From positions 1-64,000 of the forward strand of contig JADJRV010000012.1 in assembly GCA_016712045.1 (NCBI GenBank): 64,000 nt of DNA, given 5' to 3'. The DNA is from Chloracidobacterium sp. (GTDB lineage: Bacteria > Acidobacteriota > Blastocatellia > Pyrinomonadales > Pyrinomonadaceae). The notes under the pieces were generated by a model. It was not told the DNA's origin. It worked only from the letters and a program-made list of their open reading frames with translations, and did no database searches. The first letter of the stretch is position 1. Every line of letters starts with the position of its first letter. Below, piece by piece: positions 1-10,403 of the stretch. The position numbers were made by a program, and so were the translations under genes.

Positions 1-117
1 CTAAACATCTCAAAGTAACTTGGCGAAGTCTTCGTCTCAACCGCGATCGACGAACTCCGGAATCCGCGTGGCGTGATGCTCTAAAAAACTGCTCCTCGAA
101 AGCGTTAGCCCCTCGCA
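1..117. other. Window edge upstream of hemW, possible coding tail
   Basis: Positions 19 to 84 on the + strand read as an open stretch ending LRNPRGVML and a TAA, which could be the last residues of a preceding gene whose frame is broken by an indel (a TAA at 16-18 interrupts it upstream). The piece is too short to assign to a family. No promoter is evident. Confidence 0.2.
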
Positions 118-1256
118 ATGCCACACGGCATTGATCTACATATACCCTTTTTGCAAATCGCGATGTTCATACTCTTGCGACACTACCGACTCTTCGCGGC
201 AATGATGCGGTCAGGTTACGTTGACGCGATCTGTTCGGAAATTCGAAATTCTTGAAATTAAGAAATTCGAAACTGGACTCCTATATATTTTCGACGGCGG
301 CACACCGTCTTTATTGAATCCCGCACAAGTTAAAAGATCCAAACCCCGGTGTTTCTCCGGTTCCCTCTGTGGCTGCAAATTCCGAGATCACAATGGAGAT
401 GACCCGGCATGACCGTTACGCCTGAATCACTTGCGGCATATCGAGCCTTGGGTGTAAATCGTACCCAGTTTTGCGGCGTCTGGGCAAAACTTTTTGACGA
501 CCACGCACTGAAACTGCTCGCCCGCGGGCATGATGCAGGAGCCAGTCGGCAACATTCCAAATGCTTCGCGAAGCGGGATTCGACAATGTCGCTTTGACCT
601 GATCGCCGGCTTCCGTCAGACGCTTGACGCGTGGGAACAAAATGCTGAACAGGCCATTGCGATGTCGCCGGAACATATGTCGCTGTATCTGCTTGAGATC
701 CACGAGGGTACGCCGCTCGCCGAACAGGTTCGCAACAGACAGCCGTACCCCAGACCCTGAGTTAGCCGCCGAGATGTACTGATAACGTCTCGACCGCTTT
801 CTCCTCTCTCTCTCTCTCTCCGTTGCCGGATACGAGAACTACAGGATCCTTTAAACTTTACGTAAACGAGGGCGTGAGTCACGACACAACTCAAAATACT
901 GGACGCTCGACCCGGTCTTCGGCTTTGGCGTGTCGCACACCCGTTTGACGGCCGCGAACGGTACGCAAATGAGCGAGACACGGCAAAATATGACGAACTG
1001 ATAGAACCAAACATCGGCGGAAACTCTCCACGAGGCAACCGATATCAATCGGAGTATGTATTTCTTGTTAGGCTTCGAGGACGGCATTGACCTTGGGAAA
1101 ACACACAGAACGATTTGGAGCAGATCTGATCACAAAATACCGAGCCGAGATCAGGCTGCCTGTGTGACAGTGGCCTGATCGAGGTCAACTAAGCGAATGA
1201 AAGCTCACCCGCAGGGGTAAGCTCTTTCCAACGAGGTTTTTGCCGTGTTTGTTTAG
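118..1256 (+). pseudogene. hemW: HemW-type radical SAM protein, broken by many indels
   Basis: No single frame is long, but the three + frames together spell a complete HemW (the family long annotated as oxygen-independent coproporphyrinogen III oxidase, now regarded as a heme chaperone). From ATG 118 the start reads GIDLHIPF, then with one T removed from the T run at 148-152 it gives CKSRCSY and a further Cys-Asp, matching the radical-SAM CX3CX2C cluster motif. Next come the GGTPSLL segment near 297, TPESLAAYRALGVNR near 415, DLIAGF near 598, a SLYLLEIHEGTPLAEQ segment near 680, KYWTLDP then FGFGV near 893, DGRERYANERDTAKY near 950, and a C-terminal SNEVFAVFV ending at TAG 1254-1256. The span equals about 379 codons, the normal family length. 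At least eight indels are needed. Sequence error is more likely than decay because the protein sequence itself is well conserved. Confidence 0.85.
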
Positions 1257-2751
1257 TTGATCCGAGTGATCCGATTTTCGGTGCCCGGAGCGATCGTCGA
1301 GTTTGGTTCTGAGCGTATCGCTTTTTCAAACACATCCGAGTCTTTTGGAGCGGTTGCGGCGTCGGTCAGGATCTTTCCTTCTTTCAGCATTGTGTAACCG
1401 TCCCCGCCGCGTGAGACGAGGAAATCTGATGTGGCAATCGTGTAGTTAGTACCCTCGACCACCCTTTTACCGGAAACAAATGCCTCGACGACACGCTTAC
1501 CGGCCGGTTTGCGGGGATCATACTTAAGGTCAGCCCACTGATCTGCGGGAATCTGCCCGGTTCGTTATCCTCGCCGGGTCCGCTGCGGGCGACGCCGTGT
1601 TCGATGATCCGCAACAGCAGCTTACCCGAAACCTCGATCTTCACTATCGGATTGTTAAAGGGAAGTATCGACAGCACATCACGTTTGGTCAGCGGGCCGG
1701 GCTCGTAGGTCATATCGGCGCGGATCGAACCGCCGTTCACAAAGCCGATATCAGCGTTAACCGCGTTGCGGTAAGAGTCAGCGATAAAATTACCAATATT
1801 GGTTTCCTTTTGCCGGTTTGACTGCGACAGTGCATCGAGTTGGACAGATGTCGCTCCGACCTTAACCGCAAGCTTTTCAAGCAAAGGCTGTACTTTTCAT
1901 AGACCGGGGCAAATTCCGGCGCGTCGGCGATCTTGTCCGTGACGGGCACGATCTCCCAATCGAGTCCGACAAATTGTTTTGTCGCCGCGTCAAATGTCAG
2001 GGTTAAATTTGCCCATCTCACGAGCATCGGCTGTCATCTTGAATATCGGCGGCCAGTTCGACGACGATTGCAGCAGCGTACTCGTGGCCACCGAGGATCA
2101 GTCGATATCGGCACATTTTGCAAGCTGTTTGTCCTTTGCCATCGACAGATGGGTTAGTGCGATAACGGCATTCACTTTCCTTTTTCCGCATATCTTTGAC
2201 TATCTTTTTTGCGGTCGAGCAAAAATCAGCAACGTTGAGCGTGTCGTCCATCGACGATGTTTGCTTGGTTTCAGGCAGCAGCAGCCCGATGAAACCGATC
2301 TTTACACCGGCAAATTCTTTCACCACATACGGCGGCGTATTTGCAAAGTTCTTGCCCGTTTTCACCTCGATGACATTGGCCCCGAGCCAGGTAAATTTCG
2401 ACTCTTTCATCCGATCGAGCAGGTCCTGAGTCTTGAGATCAAATTCATGGTTGCCAAAAACCGCAAGGTCAATGCCGACAGCATTCCAAGCGTCTATCAT
2501 CTGACTTTATAAGTCCGTGTCTCGACCGAAGGCGAGATCGTATCGCCGCCGAGTGTAAGATCGTATTCGGATTTTTGTGCAAGCGTGGCATTCTTAAGCG
2601 TCAAAAAGCCGAACAAGGCCGCCGCGATTCCCCAGTCGACCGGGGCGAACTGATAGACGTCGTTGACATGCAATATTGTGACGCGGATGTTCTGCCCATA
2701 TACTGCCGCCGACAGGATCAGCAGAAAAGCTATTGGTAAATACCGTTTCAT
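1253..2751 (-). pseudogene. Secreted bifunctional metallophosphatase/5'-nucleotidase, frameshifted
   Basis: This is a UshA/5'-nucleotidase family protein: an N-terminal calcineurin-like metallophosphatase domain plus a C-terminal nucleotide-specificity domain, expected to hydrolyse nucleotides outside the cytoplasm. The start MKRYLPIAFLLILSAAVYGQ is a signal peptide. The metal site segments are visible in successive frames: ILHVNDVYQF, LGGDTISPS, then GNHEFD around 2450, and LGGHEY near 2080. The C-terminal domain shows NGGSIRADMTYE near 1710 and ends ENRITRIN. Five or more indels break it; for example AAAGTCAGATG near 2510 lacks one G. It overlaps the end of hemW (convergent, 4 bases). Its ATG overlaps the TGA of the upstream tryptophan dioxygenase gene, so the two are probably cotranscribed. 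Confidence 0.8.
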
Positions 2752-3529
2752 ATTGTCAGGTGTGTCCTCGCCTCCCCAGATCTCCGGGAAAATTTCTTGC
2801 TAAGTGTTGTCATCAGATAGCCGACGCCCTCGCTGCCGCCGGTGCCGCGTTTCATGCCGAGCATCCGCTCGACCATCAGGATGTGGTTATACCGCCACGA
2901 GACGATCAGCTCGTCATGCTCGATCCAGCAGGTCCTGCATATTGTAAAGCTCGGCGATTTTTCCGGATGCGTGGTATTTCGACTGTCGCGGCAACTCGGG
3001 TCTCGTGCGTTTCAACCGCAAATCCGCTGCGTGACACGAGTGCCCAAAATGAATCCGCAAGCGACGGTTCGCTAAATCGCCGCGTCAGCCGTTCGTACGC
3101 AAATTCGTCTTGTTTGAAAGTCGCGAGGATCTTTTCATCTTTGGCACCCGATGCAAACTCCAGTTCGCGAAACTGCATCGACTGAAAACCGCTCGCCGGG
3201 TTGAGTTTGTCGCGAAACTCCAAAAAGCCGATCGGTGCCATCGATTCGAGAACGTGGATCTGCGTGACCAATATCCGCTCGATCGACACAACACCACGTA
3301 AGCTGTGATTGGCCCGAAACATACGCCCCTCGTCGAGCCATTTTATGGTCGCATCAACCTCATGCAGGATCTGTTTGAACCACAGCTCGTAAGTCTGATG
3401 GATGATGATAAAGAGCAGTTCGTCGTGGCTGACCGGGTCAGATAGCGGCCGCTGCAACTTGAGCAGATCGGGAACCTTGAGATATTCGTTGTAAGAAAGC
3501 AGGCTGTCCTGGCCGTATTCCGATGCCAT
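2748..3529 (-). pseudogene. kynA: Tryptophan 2,3-dioxygenase, frameshifted near the C-terminus
   Basis: Heme enzyme that opens the indole ring of L-tryptophan to N-formylkynurenine, first step of the kynurenine pathway. The first 180 residues are intact in one frame: LLSYNEYLKVP, the family signature FIIIHQTYELWFKQILHE, and GFQSMQFRELEFASG. After about 2965 the frame shifts; the remaining frames give SGKIAELYNMQDLLDRA, then DELIVSWRYNHILMVERMLG, which carries the expected heme-ligand His, then GTGGSEGVGYLMTTL and the C-terminus. At least three indels are required. I chose ATG 3529 (MASEYG); an in-frame TTG at 3544 is an alternative. The TGA at 2750-2748 overlaps the ATG of the nucleotidase gene downstream. 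Confidence 0.85.
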
Positions 3530-3629
3530 AATTTTTTGATCCAAGTGGCAGAAAATATGGCTTGATCTTCGGTTATTACGGTATTTATGTCAATTTTCAG
3601 CTAATTTTGCTGATTTGCCCAAAAATGTC

Positions 3630-3658
3630 TTGACACGACCCCAATATTTGGTTAAATT
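3630..3658 (+). promoter_or_regulatory. Sigma-70 type promoter and long leader of the cold shock gene
   Basis: TTGACA at 3630-3635 is followed after 17 bases by TAAATT at 3653-3658. Transcription would start near 3665, leaving a leader of about 200 bases before the coding region. Long structured leaders are typical of csp genes, where they control mRNA stability and translation with temperature. A strong AGGAGG lies at 3854-3859. The rest of 3545-3629 shows nothing else recognisable. Confidence 0.55.
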
Positions 3659-3872
3659 TCCTTTCGTCTATCAAACACAATTTAAAAATAAGGCTGAGGA
3701 TCTTGTAGTTTAAGGTCAACCTAACTTTTGGTTAGATTTAGTGCGACATAGATTTTTCGACTGCACGCGTTTGCCGCATTCCAGATAACGGCAGCGGAGT
3801 AGTTTTATTTTCTGTCCGTCACCCGCGGATCAGAACATTGAAGGGTAAGTTTCAGGAGGAATACAACAAGTG

Positions 3873-4082
3873 ATGTCAAAAGCTATCGGCAAGGTCAAAT
3901 GGTTTAATAACGCCAAGGGGTACGGTTTTATCGAGCAGCCCGGCGAACAGGATATTTTTGTGCACTACAGCGCGATCAGCGGTGACGGCTATAAGACCTT
4001 GATCCAGGGGGACGAAGTAGAATTTGAGGTCACAAACGGCCCCAAAGGCCCACAGGCAGAAAACGTTGCAAAGGTAGCCTAA
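3873..4082 (+). CDS. csp: Cold shock protein, CspA family
   Basis: A 69-residue single OB-fold protein that binds single-stranded RNA and DNA and acts as an RNA chaperone. The RNP1 motif KGYGFIE and the RNP2 motif DIFVHYSAI are both present, preceded by the usual GKVKWFNN. The length is normal for the family. An in-frame GTG at 3870 directly precedes ATG 3873; both are served by AGGAGG at 3854-3859, and ATG gives the conventional MSKAIGKVKWF start. It stands alone with its own promoter and a terminator at 4147-4178. Confidence 0.95.
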   Translation: MSKAIGKVKWFNNAKGYGFIEQPGEQDIFVHYSAISGDGYKTLIQGDEVEFEVTNGPKGPQAENVAKVA

Positions 4083-4146
4083 GTAAACACCGACCAAATT
4101 TTAAGCGGCTCGGCGGGGACGAGTAAGGAACAATATTCGAAGACAG

Positions 4147-4178
4147 GAGACAGGAGATTGCTCTCGTCTCTTTTTTTT
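4147..4178 (+). terminator. Intrinsic terminator of the cold shock gene
   Basis: GAGAC...GTCTC outer stem (4147-4151 with 4166-4170) and inner GAGA/TCTC, followed by eight T residues. It lies 65 bases after the csp stop codon. Confidence 0.7.
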
Positions 4179-4200
4179 ATTCGTGTTATTCGTGGCTAAA
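4179..4200 (+). repeat. Dispersed TTCGTG repeat, copy A (half element)
   Basis: ATTCGTGTTATTCGTGGCT at 4179-4197 followed by AAA resembles the right arm of the palindromic elements at 14896-14976 and 19704-19780 and the half element at 31651-31682. It follows the csp terminator directly. Confidence 0.5.
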
Positions 4201-4425
4201 ATTTCGTTCTTGATCTCTCATCTCGTCACCGGTCGCTCGTCTCTAGTCCCTCGTACCTCGTTACGGGCTGCTGGAATCTTCTTGACAATGTGCCATAAGT
4301 CCTTATAATCACGGAATTAAGCAATTTTTTTATCGAATTTAGTTGAGAACACCCTCCGTGTGCCCTGATGCGGAGGTCTTTGTGTTTTATAGGCCCTAAC
4401 AAGTACTTGCCGGAGAACTAAGTGT
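4201..4425. other. Intergenic stretch before the surface protein gene
   Basis: No gene is visible. The stretch contains direct short CTCGT-rich runs (4215-4265) and a T-rich segment near 4325; CTTGACAATG at 4281 could hold a -35 for the downstream gene (TTGACA at 4282-4287), with TATAAT-like TTATAATC at about 4304, a spacing near 17. I consider this a plausible promoter for the gene at 4426. Confidence 0.4.
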
Positions 4426-7400
4426 ATGTTTAAGAACCGCCTTACGTCCCGCGTAGCTATGGTTGCATCTGTCCTGATCGCCATTGCGGCCATCACCGTC
4501 GCCGCCACACGATCGACCCCATTCGCATTTATAGACGAGGCACAGGACTTCTTCGGCACGGCGGCTGTTACGACGCCAACACGCACCGCCGCGCCTTTGG
4601 TCCAAACGGGAGAGACGAAAACCTCGGCGAATTCTGCGGCCACTGATCTTACGTATGTAGCCGAGACGCCGGTGATGGTAGATGGTTCGGGCAATCTTGT
4701 CATCACGGACGCAAATGGCGCCGCTTTGAATGACAACATTACGATCTCATGCACATCGCCGAACCTAGTCATTACCAATGCAGCCAACGGCCCAAACGAG
4801 AGCATTCTGCTGACGTCCATTACGGGCAATATTACGGTCAATACGCTCGGCGGGAATGATACGTTGACGCTGAACCTTGCCGGTTGCGACTTTATCCCGG
4901 CCGGAGGTTTGTTCTTTAACGGCGGCACGCAGTCGGGGTCACCGGGCGATACGTTGAACATTATTGGCGGTTCGACGACAACGCAGACGTTTAACTTACA
5001 AATGAGAACGACGGCAGCGTCGTCCTAACCGGAGCGGTCGCCGGAACGATCAATTACACAGGGCTCGAACCGGTTAGTTCGACGATCACAGCGGCGAACG
5101 TAGTTTTGAACTACAGCACCGTGACCGAGACCATAACGGTTTCGCAGGATGCGGGAATGCCGACCAATACGCTGGTCGATTCAAACGTCGGCGGCGAATC
5201 GGTCTCGTTCCTTAATCCGACCACTTCGCTCGAGATCAATGGCGGCGATACGGGTGACGATACGATCAACGTCAACGGATTTGGCACTAGCGGCGGTGGA
5301 TTTACGGCCAATTTGACGATCAATGGCGGTACCGGAAATGACTTGGTAAACCTAAACGCAGACATTGATTTTGCCGGCGGTAACAGCCTCGACGTTGATT
5401 TGCAGAACGATGATGCCTCACCCTTGGCGTCGATGCGGTCAACGTCGGTGCAAACGCAAACCTTATCACCTCGGGCACGGGTACGATCACGGTGAAGGTG
5501 AGCCAGCGTGTCGCAATGGCAAGCGGCTCGAGCTTTGTGGTCGAAAACGGCAATTTGACCGTCGAGGCTAATCAGCAGATGCCGACGCCGACATCGGGGT
5601 TTTTTCCGGTGTCGATATCGATAACGGCTTGATCCAGGCCACCGGCACGGAGCCGTGACGGTTCAGGGCAAGGGCGGCGATTCCGCTTTATCGCCGAGTC
5701 AGATGGGTGTGCGAGTTCGGTTAGGTGCGAGAATCATCGGCGGGACGAGCGGGCTTTTGAAGGTACAAGGAGGCGGGCGGAGCTAGTACTCGTGACGGCA
5801 ATGCAGGTGTCGATGTCTTTGCTGGTGTCACTGGTTCGACGATCACGTCAAGCGGCGTCGACGTGGTGGTGAATGGTACCGGCGGCGGTGTGGGTGCGAG
5901 CAAGCAAAATTACGGAGTAATTGTTCGCAATACCGGGATAATTACGGCGACGGGTAGCTCAACTATTACTGTCGAGGCCAGGGCGGCAATCTGACGGGAA
6001 CCGGGGGAAGCAATTATGGGGTCGTTGTCGCTCCGGCCGGAGGTGCCAATGGCGGGGTGATCGCCAACATGGGCACCGGCACCACCACCATCACCGGGAC
6101 AGCCGGCGGTGGGTCGGGCATCGGTGTTGATATAGAAGGGCGAATTCAAACGTGACCGTCGTGGACGGCGATCTCACGATTACCGGGACCGCCAACGGCA
6201 CGGCGACGGGATTCTACAATGCTGGCGTCCTCATCCAGATTGGTGCGAAGGTGAGTTCCACGGGCACCGGCGCGGGGCGGGCTTGATCACAATAACCCGG
6301 AACAGGCGGCGGTGGCACGTCAGAAAACTACGGCGTGGACATTGAAGGAGGCACCCCAGCCGTGACGTCAGTGGATGGGAACATCCAGATCACTGGGACT
6401 GCGGGGCTGGCGGCGTTGTCAATAATACGTTCGGCATCACGCTGGGTTATCCAGGAAATGCAGCCGAGAGCGTGACTTCGACCGGGACGGCGAATCTGAC
6501 GCTCATTTCCGACAGCCTGCAATTGCGACAGCCTCTGCCTCGGTCGGCTTTGGCAGCAACACGGTCAACATCCGACCGAAAACCGCCGGCACAGCGATCG
6601 ATCTAGGTGGGGTAGATTCCGCGACGGCTCTTGGGCTGACCGATGATGAACTCGACCGCATAACGGCGGGCGAAATCAATATCGGCAATGCGGTGACGGA
6701 CCGATCACGACTGGCGGATATTACCGCGGCGGCGACAAATGGTGACGCTTGTCAGCGATGGCGATGTTGTCATCAGCGGCGGTCAGGTCAACACGGGAGG
6801 CGGTACGCTGCTGCTCGATCCGGACGCATCACCCGACGCCGTCAGGCCAACGAAATCGCTGACCGATGTCACTGCTAGCACATTGTCATTCGGCAGCGAC
6901 CTCGCGATCGCCATTAACGGACCAACGGTCGATACGCAGTACGACCAGCTCAACGTCGTTGGTGCGGTCAACTTGACCGGCGTTTCGCTCGCTCTGAGCG
7001 GAAGCCACGTGTCGACGGTAGGACAGCAGTTTGTCATCGTCAATAACGATGGGGCCGACGCGATCACGGGCACATTCAACGGACTGGCACAAGGTGCGAC
7101 GATCCCGAATTTCCTCGGTGCATCCCGGAGTGAACGCGGCGATCAGTTACATCGGCGGAACAGAAACGATGCCGTTATCACGGCGTGCACAACAGTTCCG
7201 GAAGTTACAAATTCTTTAGACAGCGGAGCGGGCAGCCTGCGTCAGGCGGTGATCGAGGCGTGTCGGGTTCGACGATCACATTTGCACCGGCGGTAACGGG
7301 TACGATCACGCTCACCAGCGGCCAGATCGTGATCGACAAGAATTTGACGATCACCGGGCCAGGGGTAAGTACGCTCGCGATCAGCGGTAATAATAGCAGC

Positions 7401-8622
7401 CGTATATTCCGCGTCGGAGCATTCGCCTTCAATCTGAGTAACCTTACCCTCAGGAACGGCAACGGTGTCGGAACTATACAACCACCGCCGGCGGGCCATT
7501 TTTAAGCAGGCGGCAGCGTAAGGATCACTTCATCGGTCATAACCGGAAATAGCGGATCTTCGGGTGGAGGTGTATATAATCGAGGCGGGACGCTAACGAT
7601 ACTCGACAGCACGATCTCCGGCAACACTACAACATCGTTTGCTGGAGGTATAACAAACGTTAGGGTTTACGGGTGACCCGCCTACCGTTATGACGATTAC
7701 GAACAGTACAATTTCCGGCAATGAGAGCTCATATGGAGGGGGATCTTTAATCAGGGAGCAACCTTGATCATGGTGAATTCGACCATGTCGGCTAACGTCG
7801 CTACTGACGGCGGCGGTTTAGTGAACGTTGCATCTGGTTTCGACGCCAATGCCACCTGACGAACAGCACATTCACTGGAAATCAGTCAAGTACTGATGCG
7901 ACCGCCGACGAGATCCAGTCGAGTAACTTCGGCTTCCAGTCGACGGTCACGTTACGGAATACGATAGTCGGCGGCAGTCCGGCGACCGCGACGCCAAATA
8001 TGCGCGTATTCACCGATGGTACGATTCCGGCACCGGGGATCATCGCCTCACAAGGCTATAACCTCAGCACGGATAACGGCGGCGGATTTCTAACGGGAAC
8101 GGCCGACCAGATCAATACGAACCCGCTGCTGGCACCGCTGGGGAATAATGGCGGCCCGACGATGACGCACCATCCGCTGCTATCAAGCCCCGTTATCGAC
8201 AAGGGCGGAGCTGTCACGCCGACGGCTCTGATCATCGATCAGCGCGGCTCTCTGCGGCCGTATGATTTTACCGGCATGGGCAACGCACCGGGCGGCAACG
8301 GCTCGGACATCGGCTCCGTCGAGGTCCAACAACCGACGGCGGCAGGTGTCGATCGCGGGACGTGTGTTGACGAGCGAGGGCCGTGGTATTCGCGGGGCGT
8401 TTGTAACGGTCACGGGCAATTCCGCTTGTGTCGCCGATCAACGTCATGACCGGTGTCAACGGACGATACACCGTTCCGGGACTGATGGCTGGCGAAACCT
8501 ATGTCGTTACGGTAATTTCACGACGGTTCTTCTTTACAGAACCGAGCCGTGTCATCACGCTTAACGACAACGTCACCGACGCCGATTTTATTGGATCAAC
8601 GGGAACTAGCCGTGAGCGATAA
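4426..8622 (+). pseudogene. Large secreted choice-of-anchor Q surface protein, frameshifted
   Basis: A signal peptide (MFKNRLTSRVAMVASVLIAI...) begins a roughly 1,390-residue secreted protein, rich in Gly, Thr, Asn and Asp, made of parallel beta-helix-like repeats (NGGDTGDDTINVNGFGT, NGGTGNDLVNLNADID). From about 7190 it shows the SLDSGAGSLRQAV and SGQIVIDKNLTITGPG segments found in CSLREA/choice-of-anchor Q proteins, then the choice-of-anchor Q end motif GNNGGPTMTHHPLL near 8145. The last 90 residues (from about 8338) form a carboxypeptidase-regulatory-like domain (SIAGRVLTSEGRGIRGAF, GETYVVTVISRRFFF) that closely resembles the C-terminus of the protein at 53210-56599. At least twelve frame changes occur between 5000 and 8450, several at short G or C runs. 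The sequence between breaks stays protein-like, so indel errors are the simplest explanation, aggravated by low-complexity repeats. Confidence 0.75.
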
Positions 8623-8645
8623 AGCGGGAGTTTAGGATAGAAAAA

Positions 8646-8671
8646 AGAAGCCGTCTGAAAGGACAGCTTCT
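8646..8671. terminator. Bidirectional terminator between convergent genes
   Basis: AGAAGC...GCTTCT stem with inner GTC/GAC and a TGAAAG loop, flanked by an A run on the left and T run on the right, so it can serve both the surface protein gene (+) and the gene at 8676-8996 (-). Confidence 0.65.
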
Positions 8672-8675
8672 TTCG

Positions 8676-8996
8676 TTACATCATCTCTTCGCCTTTGGCC
8701 TTTAGCGTTCGTCGCCAGAGTTCTCGGTATGAGGTAAAGCGGGCGACCAGCATGTTGAATTGGTAGCGCTGTGAGTAGGACAAATTTCGGTTGTCGGCGA
8801 TCCGTTTGATATTTGAATCCAGCCGGGCACGAGCCTCGAGCGGCGGCCGCTTAGTCGCGCCGTTAAAATAGATATCAAAATCGATCTTTAGCTTACGGAT
8901 GTCGTCCTCTAGACGCGATAGCTGTTGGTCGATATCAGCCGCATCGTCCTGTTTCGAACGCATATCTCTGTATAATTTATTGCCAATTAGTGCCAT
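8676..8996 (-). CDS. Conserved hypothetical coiled-coil protein
   Basis: A 106-residue charged protein without signal peptide or membrane segment. Residues 15-50 (DDAADIDQQLSRLEDDIRKL and on) look alpha-helical and coiled-coil-like; the C-terminal half has SYSQRYQFNMLVARFTSYRE followed by LWRR. I do not recognise a named domain. The composition and clean termination at 8646-8671 support a real gene. It is the last gene before serC on the same strand but is separated from it by 116 bases, so cotranscription is possible but not evident. Confidence 0.6.
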   Translation of the reverse strand: MALIGNKLYRDMRSKQDDAADIDQQLSRLEDDIRKLKIDFDIYFNGATKRPPLEARARLDSNIKRIADNRNLSYSQRYQFNMLVARFTSYRELWRRTLKAKGEEMM

Positions 8997-9112
8997 TGTT
9001 TAAATTACCTCAGGCGGGAAGACGGGCAGAACAGCCCTTACTTTAAAGAAATCTATAAAGCGGCACGATTTCCAAAGATTTTATGGCTTGGCAAGGCCTC
9101 TAATCATTTCGC

Positions 9113-10189
9113 TCAGCAAAATCCTGCATAAAAATCGACCAAAGCGGTGACGCCTTCGCGTGGGAACGCATTATAGATCGACGCACGAATTCCGCCGACC
9201 GAGCGATGGCCTTTTAGTCCGTCGAGCCCCGCGGCCGTCGCCTCGGTGCAAAATTGCTTTTCGAGATCCTCGGACGGCAGACGAAATGTGACGTTCATTA
9301 GTGACCTTGCTGGTCGTCGTGCGTGGCCCGTGTAATAACCGTCGCTGGCGTCGATAGCGTCATAGAGTATTGCCGCCTTTTCCTGATTCTTAACTTCCAT
9401 TGCCGACACGCCGCCTTGCTCTCTAAGCCATTCACAAACGAGGCTGATCAGATAGATGCCCCATGTGTTCGGTGTGTTCAGCATCGAGTTGTTCTCGGCG
9501 AGCAGCCGGTAATCGAGCATCGAATGTTGGTTTTCCGGAACGTGGGCGACCATATCGTCGCGGATTATCACAAGCGTGACGCCGCTCGGGCCGATATTTT
9601 TTTGAGCACCGGCGTAGATCAGCGCGCTTTCACGGACGTTGATCGGTTTCGAAAGTATGTTTGATGAGGCATCGCAAACGACGGGCACGCCGCCGCCATC
9701 GAGATCGTATTTAAATTCGACCCCCTCGATCGTCTCGTTAGATGTGTAATGGACATACTTGGCTTCCTTGGTAAAACGCAACTCGGCCTGGGTTGGTACG
9801 GAATTAAATCCGTGTTCGGCAGTCGTAAAAATAACATTCGTATTGCCGCATCGCTTTGCTTCTTTTAGAGCTTTTTTGCCCCAAGCACCGGTTATGACGT
9901 AGTCGGCAGTTTCGTCCGCACCTAAAAAATTCAACGGTATCATCGAAAATTGCAGCGTCGCGCCGCCCTGCAAAAAAAGGATGCGGTAATTGTCCGGCAC
10001 AGACAACAGATCGCGGATACCTTGCTCGGCTGATGCTAGTATTGCCTCAAAGGGTTTTGAACGATGGCTGATCTCCATCACGCTCATACCGATACCGCCA
10101 AGCGAGAGCAGCTCTTCACGGGCCTTTTCAAGCACAGGAACGGGCAGGATCGCCGGCCCGGCACTAAAATTGTAGATCTTGTCTGTCAT
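9113..10189 (-). CDS. serC: Phosphoserine aminotransferase
   Basis: PLP enzyme that transaminates 3-phosphohydroxypyruvate with glutamate to phosphoserine, second step of serine biosynthesis; the same enzyme can act in PLP synthesis. The 358-residue protein starts YNFSAGPAILP, the family hallmark, and contains FLQGGATLQF (phosphate binding) and the PLP-lysine segment IYAGAQKNIGPSG near residue 195. The C-terminus RSVGGIRASIYNAFP is typical. ATG 10189 is preceded by GGAGA; an in-frame TTG lies one codon upstream. No serA or serB is adjacent. Confidence 0.95.
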   Translation of the reverse strand: MTDKIYNFSAGPAILPVPVLEKAREELLSLGGIGMSVMEISHRSKPFEAILASAEQGIRDLLSVPDNYRILFLQGGATLQFSMIPLNFLGADETADYVITGAWGKKALKEAKRCGNTNVIFTTAEHGFNSVPTQAELRFTKEAKYVHYTSNETIEGVEFKYDLDGGGVPVVCDASSNILSKPINVRESALIYAGAQKNIGPSGVTLVIIRDDMVAHVPENQHSMLDYRLLAENNSMLNTPNTWGIYLISLVCEWLREQGGVSAMEVKNQEKAAILYDAIDASDGYYTGHARRPARSLMNVTFRLPSEDLEKQFCTEATAAGLDGLKGHRSVGGIRASIYNAFPREGVTALVDFYAGFC

Positions 10190-10403
10190 CAAATCTCCAA
10201 AACAAATTGAACAAAATCGAATGGTTAAGATATCACACAGGCGTCGATTTTTGAATTTTGTAGATTTAGCCGCAACCTCATCAACTATTGTCGAATTTTC
10301 TCGCCAATTGCGTTAGAATAAGAAAAATAACGAACTCCTTTTAGTCGTATGGCATCATATCTGAGCCATTACGGCTGTTCGAAAGTTTCTCGGAGGAATC
10401 TAA

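Noticed and set aside
1..9000. Region of recent gene decay or transferred DNA
   Set aside because: Conserved motifs survive in all frames and breaks are single-base; composition does not differ visibly from the rest.
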